Positions 35,566-44,031 are shown, numbered from the stretch's first letter. The stretch is 64,000 nucleotides of DNA from DAOUAT01 sp964551735 (GCA_964551735.1 CAZKEF010000003.1:62001-126000), one strand, 5' to 3'. Translations and numbers: made by a program. The notes: generated from the letters alone by a model not told the origin.

Positions 35566-36924
35566 TCATGGAGTCGTGTTGAACCGTTCGATGGTTCTTT
35601 GTATCGCCATGTCTCTGCCCGCCACCGATCCCTCGGGCGACCAGCCGGTCACCACTTTCAGCTCGTGCGAATTGCCCAGATACAGGTATGCCTTCGCCGT
35701 GCCGCCCGCCGCACGCACCATTCTGACCAGATCGGCGTTCCATGATGGAATTGAGTAGTGATCCATATCAGAATAGTGGAGATCCAATGGCGCCTTGATA
35801 TACCAGGGATACTTGTGGGCATCCAGTTCGGCCATGATCGGCATCAAGGAGTTCGTCGCCGGGTCGGCATTCTTCTGATTGGCGACATAGGTGCGAACAG
35901 TGTCATACATCTGAGTCTTCTTCCGGGCAATGGCATCCTCGATGCTGAGCCAATACCAGCTGTCACTCCACCAGGATGGCATGTGAGGGAAGTAGGCCGG
36001 ATCTGTTTTGGTGTCAATACTGCCTTCTTGCGGGCCATAGAACGCGCCTTGCTCCACCCGACCCTCGAAACAGCCGCTCCAAATCGAGGCCGCCGAGAAA
36101 GTGTTAGTCATGCGCGGCCCACTCGAAACAGCCAGGGCCGTGAGCGCAGCATCTCCACCCTGAGAATGTCCGGTAAGATAAATGCGGCTGGCGTCAACGC
36201 GGACATCACGTGCGCCCGCATAGCCCCACTGGCTCCAGTTAACAGCGTTCAGTGTACCGACTCCCTCAAGCAGGTTTAGAATATCAATGGCGTAGAAGAT
36301 GGGAGACAGGTAACTCCCATTATCATACGCCTTGATGTAGTCCAGGCCTTCCGCGGGGATACCATTGACGGTGCCATGTCCCCGAAAACCTGGCATGAGG
36401 ACAACGTAGCCTGCCTTGGTCCACGCATCGAGCATATCGCCGTAGTAAGCGTTCGCAGCATAGTTGAATCCGTAAGTCGGAGCCCCGGTCGCGCCGACCC
36501 AGCCATGAGCGTAGATAATGATGGGATACCCAGCATCGGGCATCGGCGTCGGCGGCAAATCCACACGAGTGTAAACACGCAACCCATCGGAACGATATGA
36601 GGCCATGTAGGTGTTGTAATACGGCGCCCCATAGTACTGGGAATAAGCAGAGGAGCCGGAGCTATCTCCGAGTTGCGTCTCAATGGTCAGCGTAGACCAA
36701 AACGGTCGCTTGCGGAGTCCATCAATCGAGATCTGTCTAAGCGAGGCAATTCCCACATCCGCCACTGAACTTACCGGTGGGTTGCTCTCTTTCACCAACG
36801 GAGCCGACGGGGTGAACTCATCAGTGTACACCTTGAACATCTCTTGGGACGGCGGCGCTGCATGAACAACAGCAACCGGGACAGCGAGCATCGCGATGAC
36901 AAGTAGAATCACGAACTGTTTCAC
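35566..36924 (-). CDS. secreted alpha/beta-hydrolase (prolyl-oligopeptidase/esterase-like)
   Basis: 452 residues from GTG 36924, which lies 6 nt behind AGGAGG; the ATG at 36972 lacks a site. The signal peptide is VKQFVILLVIAMLAVPVAVVHA, cleaved probably after AHA-type residues. The hydrolase core has YPIIIYAHGWVGATGAP (oxyanion loop), LMPGFRGHG, and the nucleophile in YLTGHSQGGDA; a DMDHYSIP histidine/aspartate region is near the end. It is exported, so it may release the sugar ligand from esters or act on polymer decorations before uptake. It lies between the LacI gene and the binding protein and has a LacI-like site 44 nt ahead of its start. Confidence 0.87.
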   Translation of the reverse strand: MKQFVILLVIAMLAVPVAVVHAAPPSQEMFKVYTDEFTPSAPLVKESNPPVSSVADVGIASLRQISIDGLRKRPFWSTLTIETQLGDSSGSSAYSQYYGAPYYNTYMASYRSDGLRVYTRVDLPPTPMPDAGYPIIIYAHGWVGATGAPTYGFNYAANAYYGDMLDAWTKAGYVVLMPGFRGHGTVNGIPAEGLDYIKAYDNGSYLSPIFYAIDILNLLEGVGTLNAVNWSQWGYAGARDVRVDASRIYLTGHSQGGDAALTALAVSSGPRMTNTFSAASIWSGCFEGRVEQGAFYGPQEGSIDTKTDPAYFPHMPSWWSDSWYWLSIEDAIARKKTQMYDTVRTYVANQKNADPATNSLMPIMAELDAHKYPWYIKAPLDLHYSDMDHYSIPSWNADLVRMVRAAGGTAKAYLYLGNSHELKVVTGWSPEGSVAGRDMAIQRTIERFNTTP

Positions 36925-36967
36925 GCTATTCCTCCTGCAGAATGGACTTGGAGTTACAAACCATGCT

Positions 36968-36981
36968 TGCATACGTATTCA
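36968..36981. promoter_or_regulatory. candidate LacI-family operator upstream of the secreted hydrolase
   Basis: TGCATACGTATTCA, an imperfect palindrome with a central CG as in LacI/GalR operators. It shares the core ATACGTAT and most flanks with the site at 38104-38117. Confidence 0.55.
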
Positions 36982-37028
36982 TCAAACAATGCGAAATATG
37001 CACCTCCTTCTTGCACAGAAAGCCACCG

Positions 37029-38066
37029 TTACGGAATCGCAACCCGCGCAGAGGACCGCACGGTCAGGGTAGGGGCCATGAAGCGCACGACGCGCTCCGG
37101 CTGAGGGTGTTGGATCGCCTGGACCAGGACTTCGATGGTAGCATCTATCATCCGATTCACAGGTTGATGGATCGTGGTTAGATCATACTTGGGCCAGGCT
37201 GACATGGCAATGTCATCGAAGCCGATGACAGAAACATCTTCGGGCACGCGTAGCCCCAGCTGCCACCGGGCGGCATCCAGCGCGGCCAGGGCCATCAGGT
37301 CATTGGCGCAGAAAACCGCATCGGGGCGCTCCGGCCGGTCAAGGAGCCGTAACGCCGCCTGGTAGCCCGATTCATAGGAATAGTCGCCGCCCTCGCGGCC
37401 GCACAGAGACATGCCCCGCGCTGCTAACCGCTCGGTGAACCCCTGTTCCCGGTCCCGATTGGTGGAGCTGCCAGTCTCACCGGCAATGTAGGCCAGGCGG
37501 CTGTGGCCTGCGCTCAGCAGGGCGTCGGCCACCATGCGACCGCCGACCACGTTGTCGCAACAGACCGCGTTCACGCTGCTTTCCAACGAATAGCGGTTAA
37601 ACAGCACCACCGGCGTACCCACCCGGGCGCACTCTTCAGCCAACACCGATGAAAGTGTGGCCGAGGTGATGATCAACCCATCCACCTGGTACTGCAACGC
37701 CATCGGGATCGCCTTCTCCAACGGCGTATCGTCAGCTACGTTCAGGACCAACACCCAGTAGCCCAGCGTTTGCAGCCGGTTGGTAAATTCCTGCAGCAGC
37801 CGCGCATAGAAAGGATTCCAGAAGCGGATCATCACCAGCCCGATGATGCGGCTGGACTGCAAGCTCAGGCTGCGGGCGATGGCGTTGGGCCGGTAACCGA
37901 GCTGTCGGGCCGCGGCGAGCACTTTGGCGCGCATCTCCGGCGAGACGCTGGCTCCGGGGGTGAAAACACGAGACACCGCGGCCTGGGACACGCCGGCCAA
38001 TTCGGCCACCTCCACGGAAGAGGCCCGGCGTTTCCCACTGTTCGCAGCGGTGCTTCGTTCAGCCAT
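37029..38066 (-). CDS. LacI-family transcriptional regulator
   Basis: A 345-residue repressor-type regulator. The start at 38066 (MAERSTAANSGKRRASSV) is preferred over the ATG at 38126, because the longer frame would translate the operator-like palindrome. The HTH is at about residues 17-36 (SVEVAELAGVSQAAVSRVFT), followed by the hinge helix ARSLSLQSS and a periplasmic-binding-protein-like effector domain (LVMIRFWNPFYARLLQEF to the end), with the family pattern CANDLMALAALDAARWQLG. It opens the island and probably senses the imported sugar or an intermediate. Confidence 0.94.
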   Translation of the reverse strand: MAERSTAANSGKRRASSVEVAELAGVSQAAVSRVFTPGASVSPEMRAKVLAAARQLGYRPNAIARSLSLQSSRIIGLVMIRFWNPFYARLLQEFTNRLQTLGYWVLVLNVADDTPLEKAIPMALQYQVDGLIITSATLSSVLAEECARVGTPVVLFNRYSLESSVNAVCCDNVVGGRMVADALLSAGHSRLAYIAGETGSSTNRDREQGFTERLAARGMSLCGREGGDYSYESGYQAALRLLDRPERPDAVFCANDLMALAALDAARWQLGLRVPEDVSVIGFDDIAMSAWPKYDLTTIHQPVNRMIDATIEVLVQAIQHPQPERVVRFMAPTLTVRSSARVAIP

Positions 38067-38103
38067 GCTTGACACCCCGAGTGAAGTGTTTAAACAATCC
38101 GAA

Positions 38104-38132
38104 TGTATACGTATGCAATTATACACGTATCT
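38104..38132. promoter_or_regulatory. candidate LacI-family operator(s) in the regulator's own promoter
   Basis: TGTATACGTATGCA (38104-38117) is a near palindrome with a central CG. A weaker half-like copy, TTATACACGTATCTGG, follows at 38118-38133. The arrangement suggests autoregulation. Confidence 0.55.
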
Positions 38133-38155
38133 GGCGGTTTGTCAAGACCCAATTT

Positions 38156-38218
38156 CGTGGTGATTACCCACAAGTCGCCCTGGGCCTGGGGAAGGGCGAC
38201 TTATGGGTAATCACCACG
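38156..38218. repeat. long inverted repeat (26-bp arms)
   Basis: Arms 38156-38181 and 38193-38218 match at 25 of 26 positions around an 11-nt G-rich loop. It lies between the divergent LacI and CBM48 genes. There is no T-tract on either side, so a simple terminator is unlikely; it may be a single member of another palindromic family or a regulatory element. Confidence 0.8.
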
Positions 38219-38359
38219 TGCAAAGTATCTCCTGGCTGAAACTGAACCACAAAGTCCGCAAATTTGACATATGGTATCGTTTCAGGTATACAGGTTTACA
38301 GTTATGGCATTGTCGCCGGCCCACAAGGACCGGCGACGCAGTTTAAAGGAGTCAGTTTC

Positions 38360-38650
38360 GTGAAGAAAGATCCGATCAGCAACAGCAACAAGTATTCTGT
38401 GACCTTTGAAATGCCGGCCGACGTCCAGGCCGAAACCCTGGCCGTGTTGGGCGATTTCAATGATTGGGACGCTTCCGCGTTCATGAAGCGGCGCAAGGAT
38501 GGCACCTGGGCAAAGACGATCCGGCTGGCGCCGGGGACTTACCGCTTCCGCTATTTGGCTGGCGACGGCACGTGGTACAACGACCCGGACGCCGATGGCT
38601 ATGAACCGTCGGGCCTGGGCGAGGACAACTGCCTGGTGGTGGTTGGCTAA
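38360..38650 (+). CDS. stand-alone CBM48 (isoamylase N-domain / glycogen-binding) protein
   Basis: The start is GTG at 38360, 8 nt behind AAGGAG; 96 residues. The whole protein is one early-set/CBM48 domain like that of AMPK beta: AETLAVLGDFNDWDASAFM, DGTWAKTIRLAPGTYRFRYL, and a final WYNDPDADGYEPSGLGEDN. The tryptophan and lysine positions for alpha-glucan binding seem present. With no catalytic domain it may be a glycogen-binding adaptor or sensor. It is followed by a bidirectional terminator. Confidence 0.9.
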   Translation: MKKDPISNSNKYSVTFEMPADVQAETLAVLGDFNDWDASAFMKRRKDGTWAKTIRLAPGTYRFRYLAGDGTWYNDPDADGYEPSGLGEDNCLVVVG

Positions 38651-38666
38651 ACGACAAGGTCGCACA

Positions 38667-38700
38667 AAAAGCCGGGAGCCACGCGTGGCCCCCGGCTTTT
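38667..38700. terminator. bidirectional rho-independent terminator
   Basis: AAAAGCCGGG (38667-38676) pairs with CCCGGCTTTT (38691-38700), with an inner GCCAC/GTGGC stem; A- and T-tracts occur on both sides. It serves the convergent CBM48 and phosphoglycerate mutase genes. Confidence 0.9.
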
Positions 38701-38723
38701 CGTTTCCAGGACGTCAATAAACC

Positions 38724-39473
38724 TTACTTCTTCGCCTGCGCCTGGGCTGCGACGGCAGCGGCACGCGCGGCGGCTGCCTCTGCGTCGCCCAGGTAGTAAT
38801 GGCGGATGGGACGCAGGTCGTCGTCCAACTCGTACACCAGCGGGATGCCGGTCGGGATGTTGAGCTCGACGATCTCCTCGTCCGAAATGTCATCCAGGTA
38901 TTTCACCAGCGAACGCAGGCTGTTGCCGTGCGCGGCGATGATGACCCGCTTGCCCGCCTTCAACGTCGGGACGACGGTCTCGTGCCAGAATGGCAGGAAG
39001 CGCGCCACGGTGTCTTTCAGACACTCGGTCAATGGGATGTCCTCCAGTGCCAAGTCCTGGTAGCGCGAATCATGGCCGGGCCAGCGGGGATCCTCCTTGG
39101 TCAAAGCAGGCGGCTGCACATCATACGAACGCCGCCATAGCTTCACCTGCTTCTCGCCGTACTGCTCGGCGGTCTGGGCCTTGTTCAGCCCTTGCAGCGC
39201 GCCGTAGTGGCGCTCGTTCAGCCGCCAGGTGTTGATCACCGGGATCCACATCAGATCCATCTCGTCCAGGGTGATCCACAGGGTGCGGATCGCCCGCTTC
39301 AGCACCGATGTGTACGCGATGTCGAAGACGTAATCACCCTCTCGGAGCAGCCGGCCGGCCTCGCGGGCCTCCTGCAAGCCTTTTTCTGATAGATCAACAT
39401 CCGTCCAGCCGGTGTACAGGTTCTCTCTATTCCAGACGCTCTCGCCGTGACGGAGCAACACAAGCTTATGCAT
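38724..39473 (-). CDS. gpmA: 2,3-bisphosphoglycerate-dependent phosphoglycerate mutase
   Basis: Interconverts 3- and 2-phosphoglycerate in glycolysis. The start at 39473 (MHKLVLLRHGES) has GGGAGG just ahead. The 249 residues include the phosphohistidine motif LLRHGESVWN, the family block NERHYGALQGLNKAQT and the second histidine in IAAHGNSLRSLVKYL. The C-terminal 20 residues are an Ala/Gln-rich tail (EAAAARAAAVAAQAQAKK), unusual but compatible with function. It lies alone next to tRNA-Arg. Confidence 0.95.
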   Translation of the reverse strand: MHKLVLLRHGESVWNRENLYTGWTDVDLSEKGLQEAREAGRLLREGDYVFDIAYTSVLKRAIRTLWITLDEMDLMWIPVINTWRLNERHYGALQGLNKAQTAEQYGEKQVKLWRRSYDVQPPALTKEDPRWPGHDSRYQDLALEDIPLTECLKDTVARFLPFWHETVVPTLKAGKRVIIAAHGNSLRSLVKYLDDISDEEIVELNIPTGIPLVYELDDDLRPIRHYYLGDAEAAAARAAAVAAQAQAKK

Positions 39474-39523
39474 ACTTCCTCCCATCGAATACTGTGACAG
39501 GGTCAAGTGACCCGCTCTTCGCT

Positions 39524-39600
39524 TGGTACCCCCGACTGGATTCGAACCAGTGGCCTAGGCGTTAGGAGTGCCTCGCTCTATCCATCTGAGCTACGGGGGC
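39524..39600 (-). tRNA. tRNA-Arg (anticodon CCU)
   Basis: A full cloverleaf can be folded on the minus strand from G1 at 39600 to the encoded CCA at 39526-39524. The D stem is GCTC/GAGC, the anticodon loop CTCCTAA gives CCU, and the T arm is ACTGG-TTCGAAT-CCAGT. Two oddities are a G1-U72 wobble closing the acceptor and an A31-C39 mismatch at the top of the anticodon stem. Confidence 0.95.
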
Positions 39601-39666
39601 TTTACTGGATAAACATTCTAGCACAGGCGGCCCACTTCTGCCAAGCCAAAAGCATGCGGCGCGCGT

Positions 39667-39696
39667 TTGGCATCGGCTAGCGCTTCATGTTACTAT
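39667..39696 (+). promoter_or_regulatory. possible promoter of the glycosyltransferase operon
   Basis: TTGGCA (39667-39672) and TACTAT (39691-39696), 18-nt spacing, 52 nt upstream of the start codon. Confidence 0.4.
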
Positions 39697-39748
39697 GGTA
39701 GTTGTTCTATCAGATATGCTGGATTGCATCCCATCGTTTGAGGCAGAT

Positions 39749-40570
39749 ATGTCGGTTTCCCCAAAAGTCGTAGTCGTCATGCCGGCTTATAATGCCGCGC
39801 GCACCCTGGAACGCACGTACAACGATCTACCAGCCGAGGTCGTCAACCACATCATCCTGGTGGATGATGTCAGCCAGGATGAGACCGTGGAGATCGCGCA
39901 TCGGTTGGGGCTCAAAACGGTGATCCATGTGCAGAATCGGGGCTACGGCGGCAACCAGAAGACATGTTACCTGGAAGCGCTGAAGGATGGTGCGGATGTG
40001 GTCGTCATGTTGCACCCCGATTACCAATACGACTCACGGCTGGTGCCGGAGCTGATCGCGCCGATCTTGGCCGGCCAGGCCGATATGGTGCTGGGCTCGC
40101 GGCTGGCGGGCGGCGGCGCGTTGGCCGGCGGCATGCCGGTGTGGAAATACATCTCGAACCGCGGCCTCACCATCGTCGAGAACCTAGTGCTTGGCCAGCA
40201 CCTCACTGAATGCCACACCGGTTTCCGCGCTTACAGCCGGCGTTTGTTGGAGACCATCCCATTCCTGCTGAACTCCGATAAGTTCGTGTTCGACACCGAG
40301 GTGATCGCCCAGGCGGTCGCGTTCGGTTTCCGCATCGCAGAGATCCCGGTGCCCACGCGCTATTTCGCCGAGGCCTCGTCAGTCAACCTGCACAACAGCA
40401 TCATTTACGGCCTGGGCACCCTGGCTGTAATGCTCCGCTATCTGCTGGACCGCAGCGGCCTGCGCCGCGCGCCGCAGTTCCGCAAGCGCCTCAGCAACGT
40501 GATCAGCCGTCACCATGCGCAAGTGATCCTGGGCAAAACGCCAGAGCCGCCGGCCGAGGTGCCGCGCTAG
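39749..40570 (+). CDS. family 2 glycosyltransferase (DPM1-like)
   Basis: Transfers a sugar from a nucleotide donor to a lipid or sugar acceptor at the inner membrane surface. The start at 39749 (MSVSPKVVVVMPAYNAART) has GAGG ahead; 273 residues. The donor-site motifs are ILVDDVSQD and MLHPDYQYD, and ECHTGFRAYSRR resembles the acceptor-loop block of dolichol/polyprenol-phosphate transferases. No C-terminal membrane segments are visible. It is followed after 6 bp by a large polytopic membrane protein, suggesting that the two build or display a surface glycan. Confidence 0.92.
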   Translation: MSVSPKVVVVMPAYNAARTLERTYNDLPAEVVNHIILVDDVSQDETVEIAHRLGLKTVIHVQNRGYGGNQKTCYLEALKDGADVVVMLHPDYQYDSRLVPELIAPILAGQADMVLGSRLAGGGALAGGMPVWKYISNRGLTIVENLVLGQHLTECHTGFRAYSRRLLETIPFLLNSDKFVFDTEVIAQAVAFGFRIAEIPVPTRYFAEASSVNLHNSIIYGLGTLAVMLRYLLDRSGLRRAPQFRKRLSNVISRHHAQVILGKTPEPPAEVPR

Positions 40571-40576
40571 GCCGCC

Positions 40577-43500
40577 ATGAGCACACCCGTGCGCCTGCGA
40601 CGGTGGTGGGCCGGCTGGGTGCTGGCCGCGGCGCTGCTGGCGGCGATCCCGATCCTGTCCATCGTCCAACCTGGCCTGCCCAACACGGCCGATGGTTACG
40701 TTCACCTGTTGCGCGCCCTGGAGACAACACAGCTCGTGCGCGCCGGCCACCTCTATCCGCGCTGGGCGCCCGACTTCTACCTGGGCTACGGCTATCCCTT
40801 CTTCAACTTCTACGCCCCAGGCGCACACCTGCTTATCGCCGCGTTCGCGCTGGCCGGCCTGGGCGTGCTGCGCGGGTTGGTCGCCCTGCAAGTGCTGGCG
40901 TTGCTCCTCTACCCCACCGGCGCGTTCCTGGCCGCGCGGAGTCTGCTGCGCGGCTGCGGCGATCGCGTGGCAGTGGCTGCCGCCAGCCTGGCCGCGGCTG
41001 CGGTCTACCTCTACGCGCCGCTGCGCTTTCGCGAACTGTTCACCCAGGGCAACCTGTCGCAGCTCCTGGCTTTGGGCTGGCTCCCGTGGGCCGCATGGGC
41101 GCTGATCGAGACGGTGCGTCGCGGAAGCTGGCGCTGGGCCGCGGCTGCGGGCCTGGCGCTGGCCGGGCTGGTTTACGCGCACCATCCCAGCGCGTTTCTG
41201 GGCTTCCCGACCCTCGCCGCGTTCTCGCTCTGGCTGGCCGTCGTCCAGGGCCAGGGCCTGCGCTCCCGTGCGACGCGACGGGGCGTCCTGTGTTTGGCCG
41301 CTGCGTTTACTATGGGCGTTGCCCTCAGCGCGCCGTTCTGGCTGCCCGCGGTGACCGAAATGCGCTACGTGGGCATCGAGGGCATCGAGGTCGGCATGTT
41401 CAACGCCCGGCAGAACCTGGTGCCGCTGGGCGAGCTATTGGCCCCCGCCGTGCGCCAGGATGACACGGCCCTCAACCCACCGCAGCCCATCAGCCTGGGC
41501 GCCCTGCAAGCCATCCTGGCCGCGGGCGGGCTGCTCGCGGCCGGCGTTTGGATCGTGAAGGGGAAAAGGGACCACGTCGCGGATCCCCTTCACGCAGGAG
41601 AAGCGGCTGAGACTGTCATGCTGAGCGGGTCGGCAAGCCTGGACACACCTCCGCAAGATTCCAGCGAAGCATCTCCGCATCGCGGGCCGCAAGACTCCCT
41701 TCGGCCCGGCTCAGGGCATGCTTCGCTGGGGTTACGCCGTCACGTACATTGGCCGGTCAACCCGCTCAGAGTGACAACGGAGGTCTTTTCTGGGGCAGGG
41801 ACCTTCTTTCTCCAAATCAGACTCCTGGGCTGGACGCTTCTCGGCACAGCCGCGCTGCTGATCGCGTGTCTGGCGCTGATCCTGCCTGAGGCGGGGCCGC
41901 TTTGGGTGCGATTGCCCCTGGCCCGGCTGATCGCGTTCCCGTGGCGGCTGCTGGGCCCGGCCCTGTTGTTCGTGGCTTTGCTTGCGGCGGGCGCGGCGCT
42001 GGCGCTGCCCTCCCGCTTGCGCGGTGCGGCCGTGCTGGCGTTGCTGGTGTTGGCGCCGCTCAGCGTGGCGCCCTACCTGTTTCCGCGGCCTTTCGCGCCG
42101 GCGGCCGAGCCGACCCCCGCTGACATTGTGCGCTACGAGCAGACGGGTGGTGCGCGCGCCACCGCCAGCGCCAACGAGTATCTGCCGGTCTGGGTGTGCG
42201 ATCCCGACCCGCCGGCCGTGCTGGCCGGGACCTACCTGGCCGGCCAAACCCCGCAGCGGCTGGACCGGGATGCCTTGCCGGCCGGCAGCGCAGCGACGCT
42301 TCTGGCCGCCGAACCGCTGGCCGACGTCTATCGCCTGATGCTGCCGGCCGCGGGACAGGCCCGTTTCCGGCGCTTCTACTTTCCCGGCTGGCGCGCCACC
42401 GTGGACGACCAGCCGGCTGCCATTGTGCCCGACCCCCGCTACGGCCTGATCCAGGTCGCCGTGCCCGCGGGAACGCACGAGGTGGCGATCCGCTTCGGCA
42501 CCACGTCCGCGCGAACGGCCGGCTGGGTGTTGGCCGCGTTGGGGCTGGCCGCGGCGGCGCTGGCGTTGGTGCGCGCTGCTGCGCACCAAAACGGGACGCA
42601 GACAAGTGAAGACAAGCGCGGATCAGTGAAGTTTTCCGCATCCCTCCACATTCATCCCCGCCCCATTCTCCAAGCAATCGTCGTAATCTTGATTGTTACA
42701 GGGCTCAAATCGCTGTGGATCGAACCGGGAACGCGCTGGTTCCGCCTGGGTTCGCCGGTCGAGGCGCCGACCATGATGCAGCACGCCGTCGGTGCGCAGT
42801 TCGTCAATGGCATCGAGTTGATCGGCTCCGACATCCAGCGCAACCCGGTGCGCCAGGGGGATGAGCTGTGGATCAGGCTGTACTGGCGGACGGTGCGGCC
42901 GCTGGACGCCGACTTCAGCCCGTTCGTGCACCTGGACGCGCCCACCGGCGAGGTCACCTGGGCCAACCAGACCAAGCTGCACGCGGGCGACAAGCCGAGC
43001 CGCGATTGGCCGGTCGAGTTCTACGTGGTGGATGCCTATCGGCTGGTCGTGCCGGAGGAGACCCCAGCCGTGGTGGCGACCGTACGCGCTGGCTGGCTGG
43101 ACGTCCAAGGTCACCCCGTGCCGACCCTGGCGGGGCAGAACACAGCAACGGTGGGGCAGGTTCGGGTGCTCGAACGCCGGCCGCTGCGGCCGGCCGCCGT
43201 CTCTGGCGGGCCAGCCTACCGGCTGGGGCCAGCGATCCGGCTGTTAGGCTACACGGCCACGCTGGCTGGCGACCGGGGGGCGCCGGCGGTAGACCTGACG
43301 CTGTATTGGCAAGCGGACGCCGCCATAGCCGAAGACTATACCATCTTCGCCCATGTGTTGGATGCCAACAACACAAAGGCGGCCCAGGGAGATGGGCCGC
43401 CCATGAACGGTTGGTATCCTACATCGAATTGGGCGCCAGACCAGATTGTTACCGACAGGCGCACGATCCCACTGCCGGCCAATGCACCAGCGGTCAGTCC

Positions 43501-43633
43501 ACTCACCGTAGCGGTGGGCCTTTACCGGCTGAGCGACGGCAGCCGCCTACCCGTGACCACAACATCAGGGGAGCGCGTGCTGGACGATCAAATCATCCTG
43601 CCGGTCTCATTTGCTATGCAAGTGACCGGCTAA
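40577..43633 (+). CDS. large polytopic membrane protein (PTPS-related / GT-C-like) carrying in-frame repeats
   Basis: A 1018-residue protein. The first part resembles the '6-pyruvoyl-tetrahydropterin synthase related' membrane family: ILSIVQPGLPNTADGYVHLL, FYLGYGYPFFNFYAPG, and about ten membrane segments up to residue 500. Two extracytoplasmic beta-rich regions follow, separated by a membrane segment near 690-715. Two stretches look foreign: residues about 346-400, encoded by a family B repeat (SSEASPHRGPQDSLRPGSG), and about 673-690, encoded by a family D fragment. The stop codon lies in a family A half-copy. The glycosyltransferase just upstream suggests a part in surface glycan assembly. 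Whether the inserts are tolerated is unknown. Confidence 0.8.
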   Translation: MSTPVRLRRWWAGWVLAAALLAAIPILSIVQPGLPNTADGYVHLLRALETTQLVRAGHLYPRWAPDFYLGYGYPFFNFYAPGAHLLIAAFALAGLGVLRGLVALQVLALLLYPTGAFLAARSLLRGCGDRVAVAAASLAAAAVYLYAPLRFRELFTQGNLSQLLALGWLPWAAWALIETVRRGSWRWAAAAGLALAGLVYAHHPSAFLGFPTLAAFSLWLAVVQGQGLRSRATRRGVLCLAAAFTMGVALSAPFWLPAVTEMRYVGIEGIEVGMFNARQNLVPLGELLAPAVRQDDTALNPPQPISLGALQAILAAGGLLAAGVWIVKGKRDHVADPLHAGEAAETVMLSGSASLDTPPQDSSEASPHRGPQDSLRPGSGHASLGLRRHVHWPVNPLRVTTEVFSGAGTFFLQIRLLGWTLLGTAALLIACLALILPEAGPLWVRLPLARLIAFPWRLLGPALLFVALLAAGAALALPSRLRGAAVLALLVLAPLSVAPYLFPRPFAPAAEPTPADIVRYEQTGGARATASANEYLPVWVCDPDPPAVLAGTYLAGQTPQRLDRDALPAGSAATLLAAEPLADVYRLMLPAAGQARFRRFYFPGWRATVDDQPAAIVPDPRYGLIQVAVPAGTHEVAIRFGTTSARTAGWVLAALGLAAAALALVRAAAHQNGTQTSEDKRGSVKFSASLHIHPRPILQAIVVILIVTGLKSLWIEPGTRWFRLGSPVEAPTMMQHAVGAQFVNGIELIGSDIQRNPVRQGDELWIRLYWRTVRPLDADFSPFVHLDAPTGEVTWANQTKLHAGDKPSRDWPVEFYVVDAYRLVVPEETPAVVATVRAGWLDVQGHPVPTLAGQNTATVGQVRVLERRPLRPAAVSGGPAYRLGPAIRLLGYTATLAGDRGAPAVDLTLYWQADAAIAEDYTIFAHVLDANNTKAAQGDGPPMNGWYPTSNWAPDQIVTDRRTIPLPANAPAVSPLTVAVGLYRLSDGSRLPVTTTSGERVLDDQIILPVSFAMQVTG
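41613..41777. repeat. repeat family B, copy 4, inside a coding sequence
   Basis: TGTCATGCTGAGCGGGT and ACCCGCTCAGAGTGACA ends, 165 bp apart (55 codons), with the inner CCAGCGAAGCATC / ATGCTTCGCTGG pair typical of the family. The reading frame passes through without a stop. Confidence 0.85.
42594..42645. repeat. repeat family D fragment inside a coding sequence
   Basis: GGGACGCAGACAAGTGAAGA and CAAGCGCGGATCAGTGAAG recall the decayed D element; it codes for a polar stretch (GTQTSEDKRGSVK) that precedes a membrane segment. Confidence 0.5.
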
Positions 43634-43646
43634 AGCCTCGATTTCG
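43622..43646. repeat. repeat family A, half copy 7, supplying a stop codon
   Basis: GACCGGCTAAAGCCTCGATT is the right arm of family A. Its internal TAA (43631-43633) is the stop codon of the membrane-protein gene. Confidence 0.65.
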
Positions 43647-43675
43647 TTTAGAATCCAGCGTTCCCCGAACGGCGT

Positions 43676-44005
43676 TTACTCAGCCAGGAACCCATGCTTG
43701 ATCAGCCACGCGCGCAACTGGGGCCGTGTGGGCTCCGTCAGCATGCTGCCGCGATCGATGCCGCGCGGGCTCTTGCCGGTAGCCAACGGGGCCGGGGCCT
43801 CGTAAGGCTCCAGGCTGTCACCCTCTGCGACCAGCAACGTGGGCGAGCTTTCGAACCCGACCCACCCCTTGACCCGCGCAGCCGCGGCCCGGTCTTCCTT
43901 CATGTTCACCATGGTGGCGGTCACCTGCCACTCGTTCAACGCGCGCTGTGTATCAGCGCTGGTGGAGCACCAGGGCGACATGTACATCACTAGACGCTTC
44001 GACAT
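43676..44005 (-). CDS. glutaredoxin-like protein
   Basis: The start at 44005 (MSKRLVMYMSPWCSTSADT) follows GGGAGG; 109 residues. It is a thioredoxin-fold protein with the active-site position SPWCSTS, i.e. a single cysteine (C-S-T-S) as in monothiol glutaredoxins, then WQVTATMVNM and a cis-proline segment SSPTLLVAEG. It may deglutathionylate proteins or serve as an electron carrier; the missing second cysteine limits dithiol chemistry. It is divergent from the LysM gene. Confidence 0.85.
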   Translation of the reverse strand: MSKRLVMYMSPWCSTSADTQRALNEWQVTATMVNMKEDRAAAARVKGWVGFESSPTLLVAEGDSLEPYEAPAPLATGKSPRGIDRGSMLTEPTRPQLRAWLIKHGFLAE

Positions 44006-44031
44006 TTGAACCTCCCAGACAGAAATTAAGT

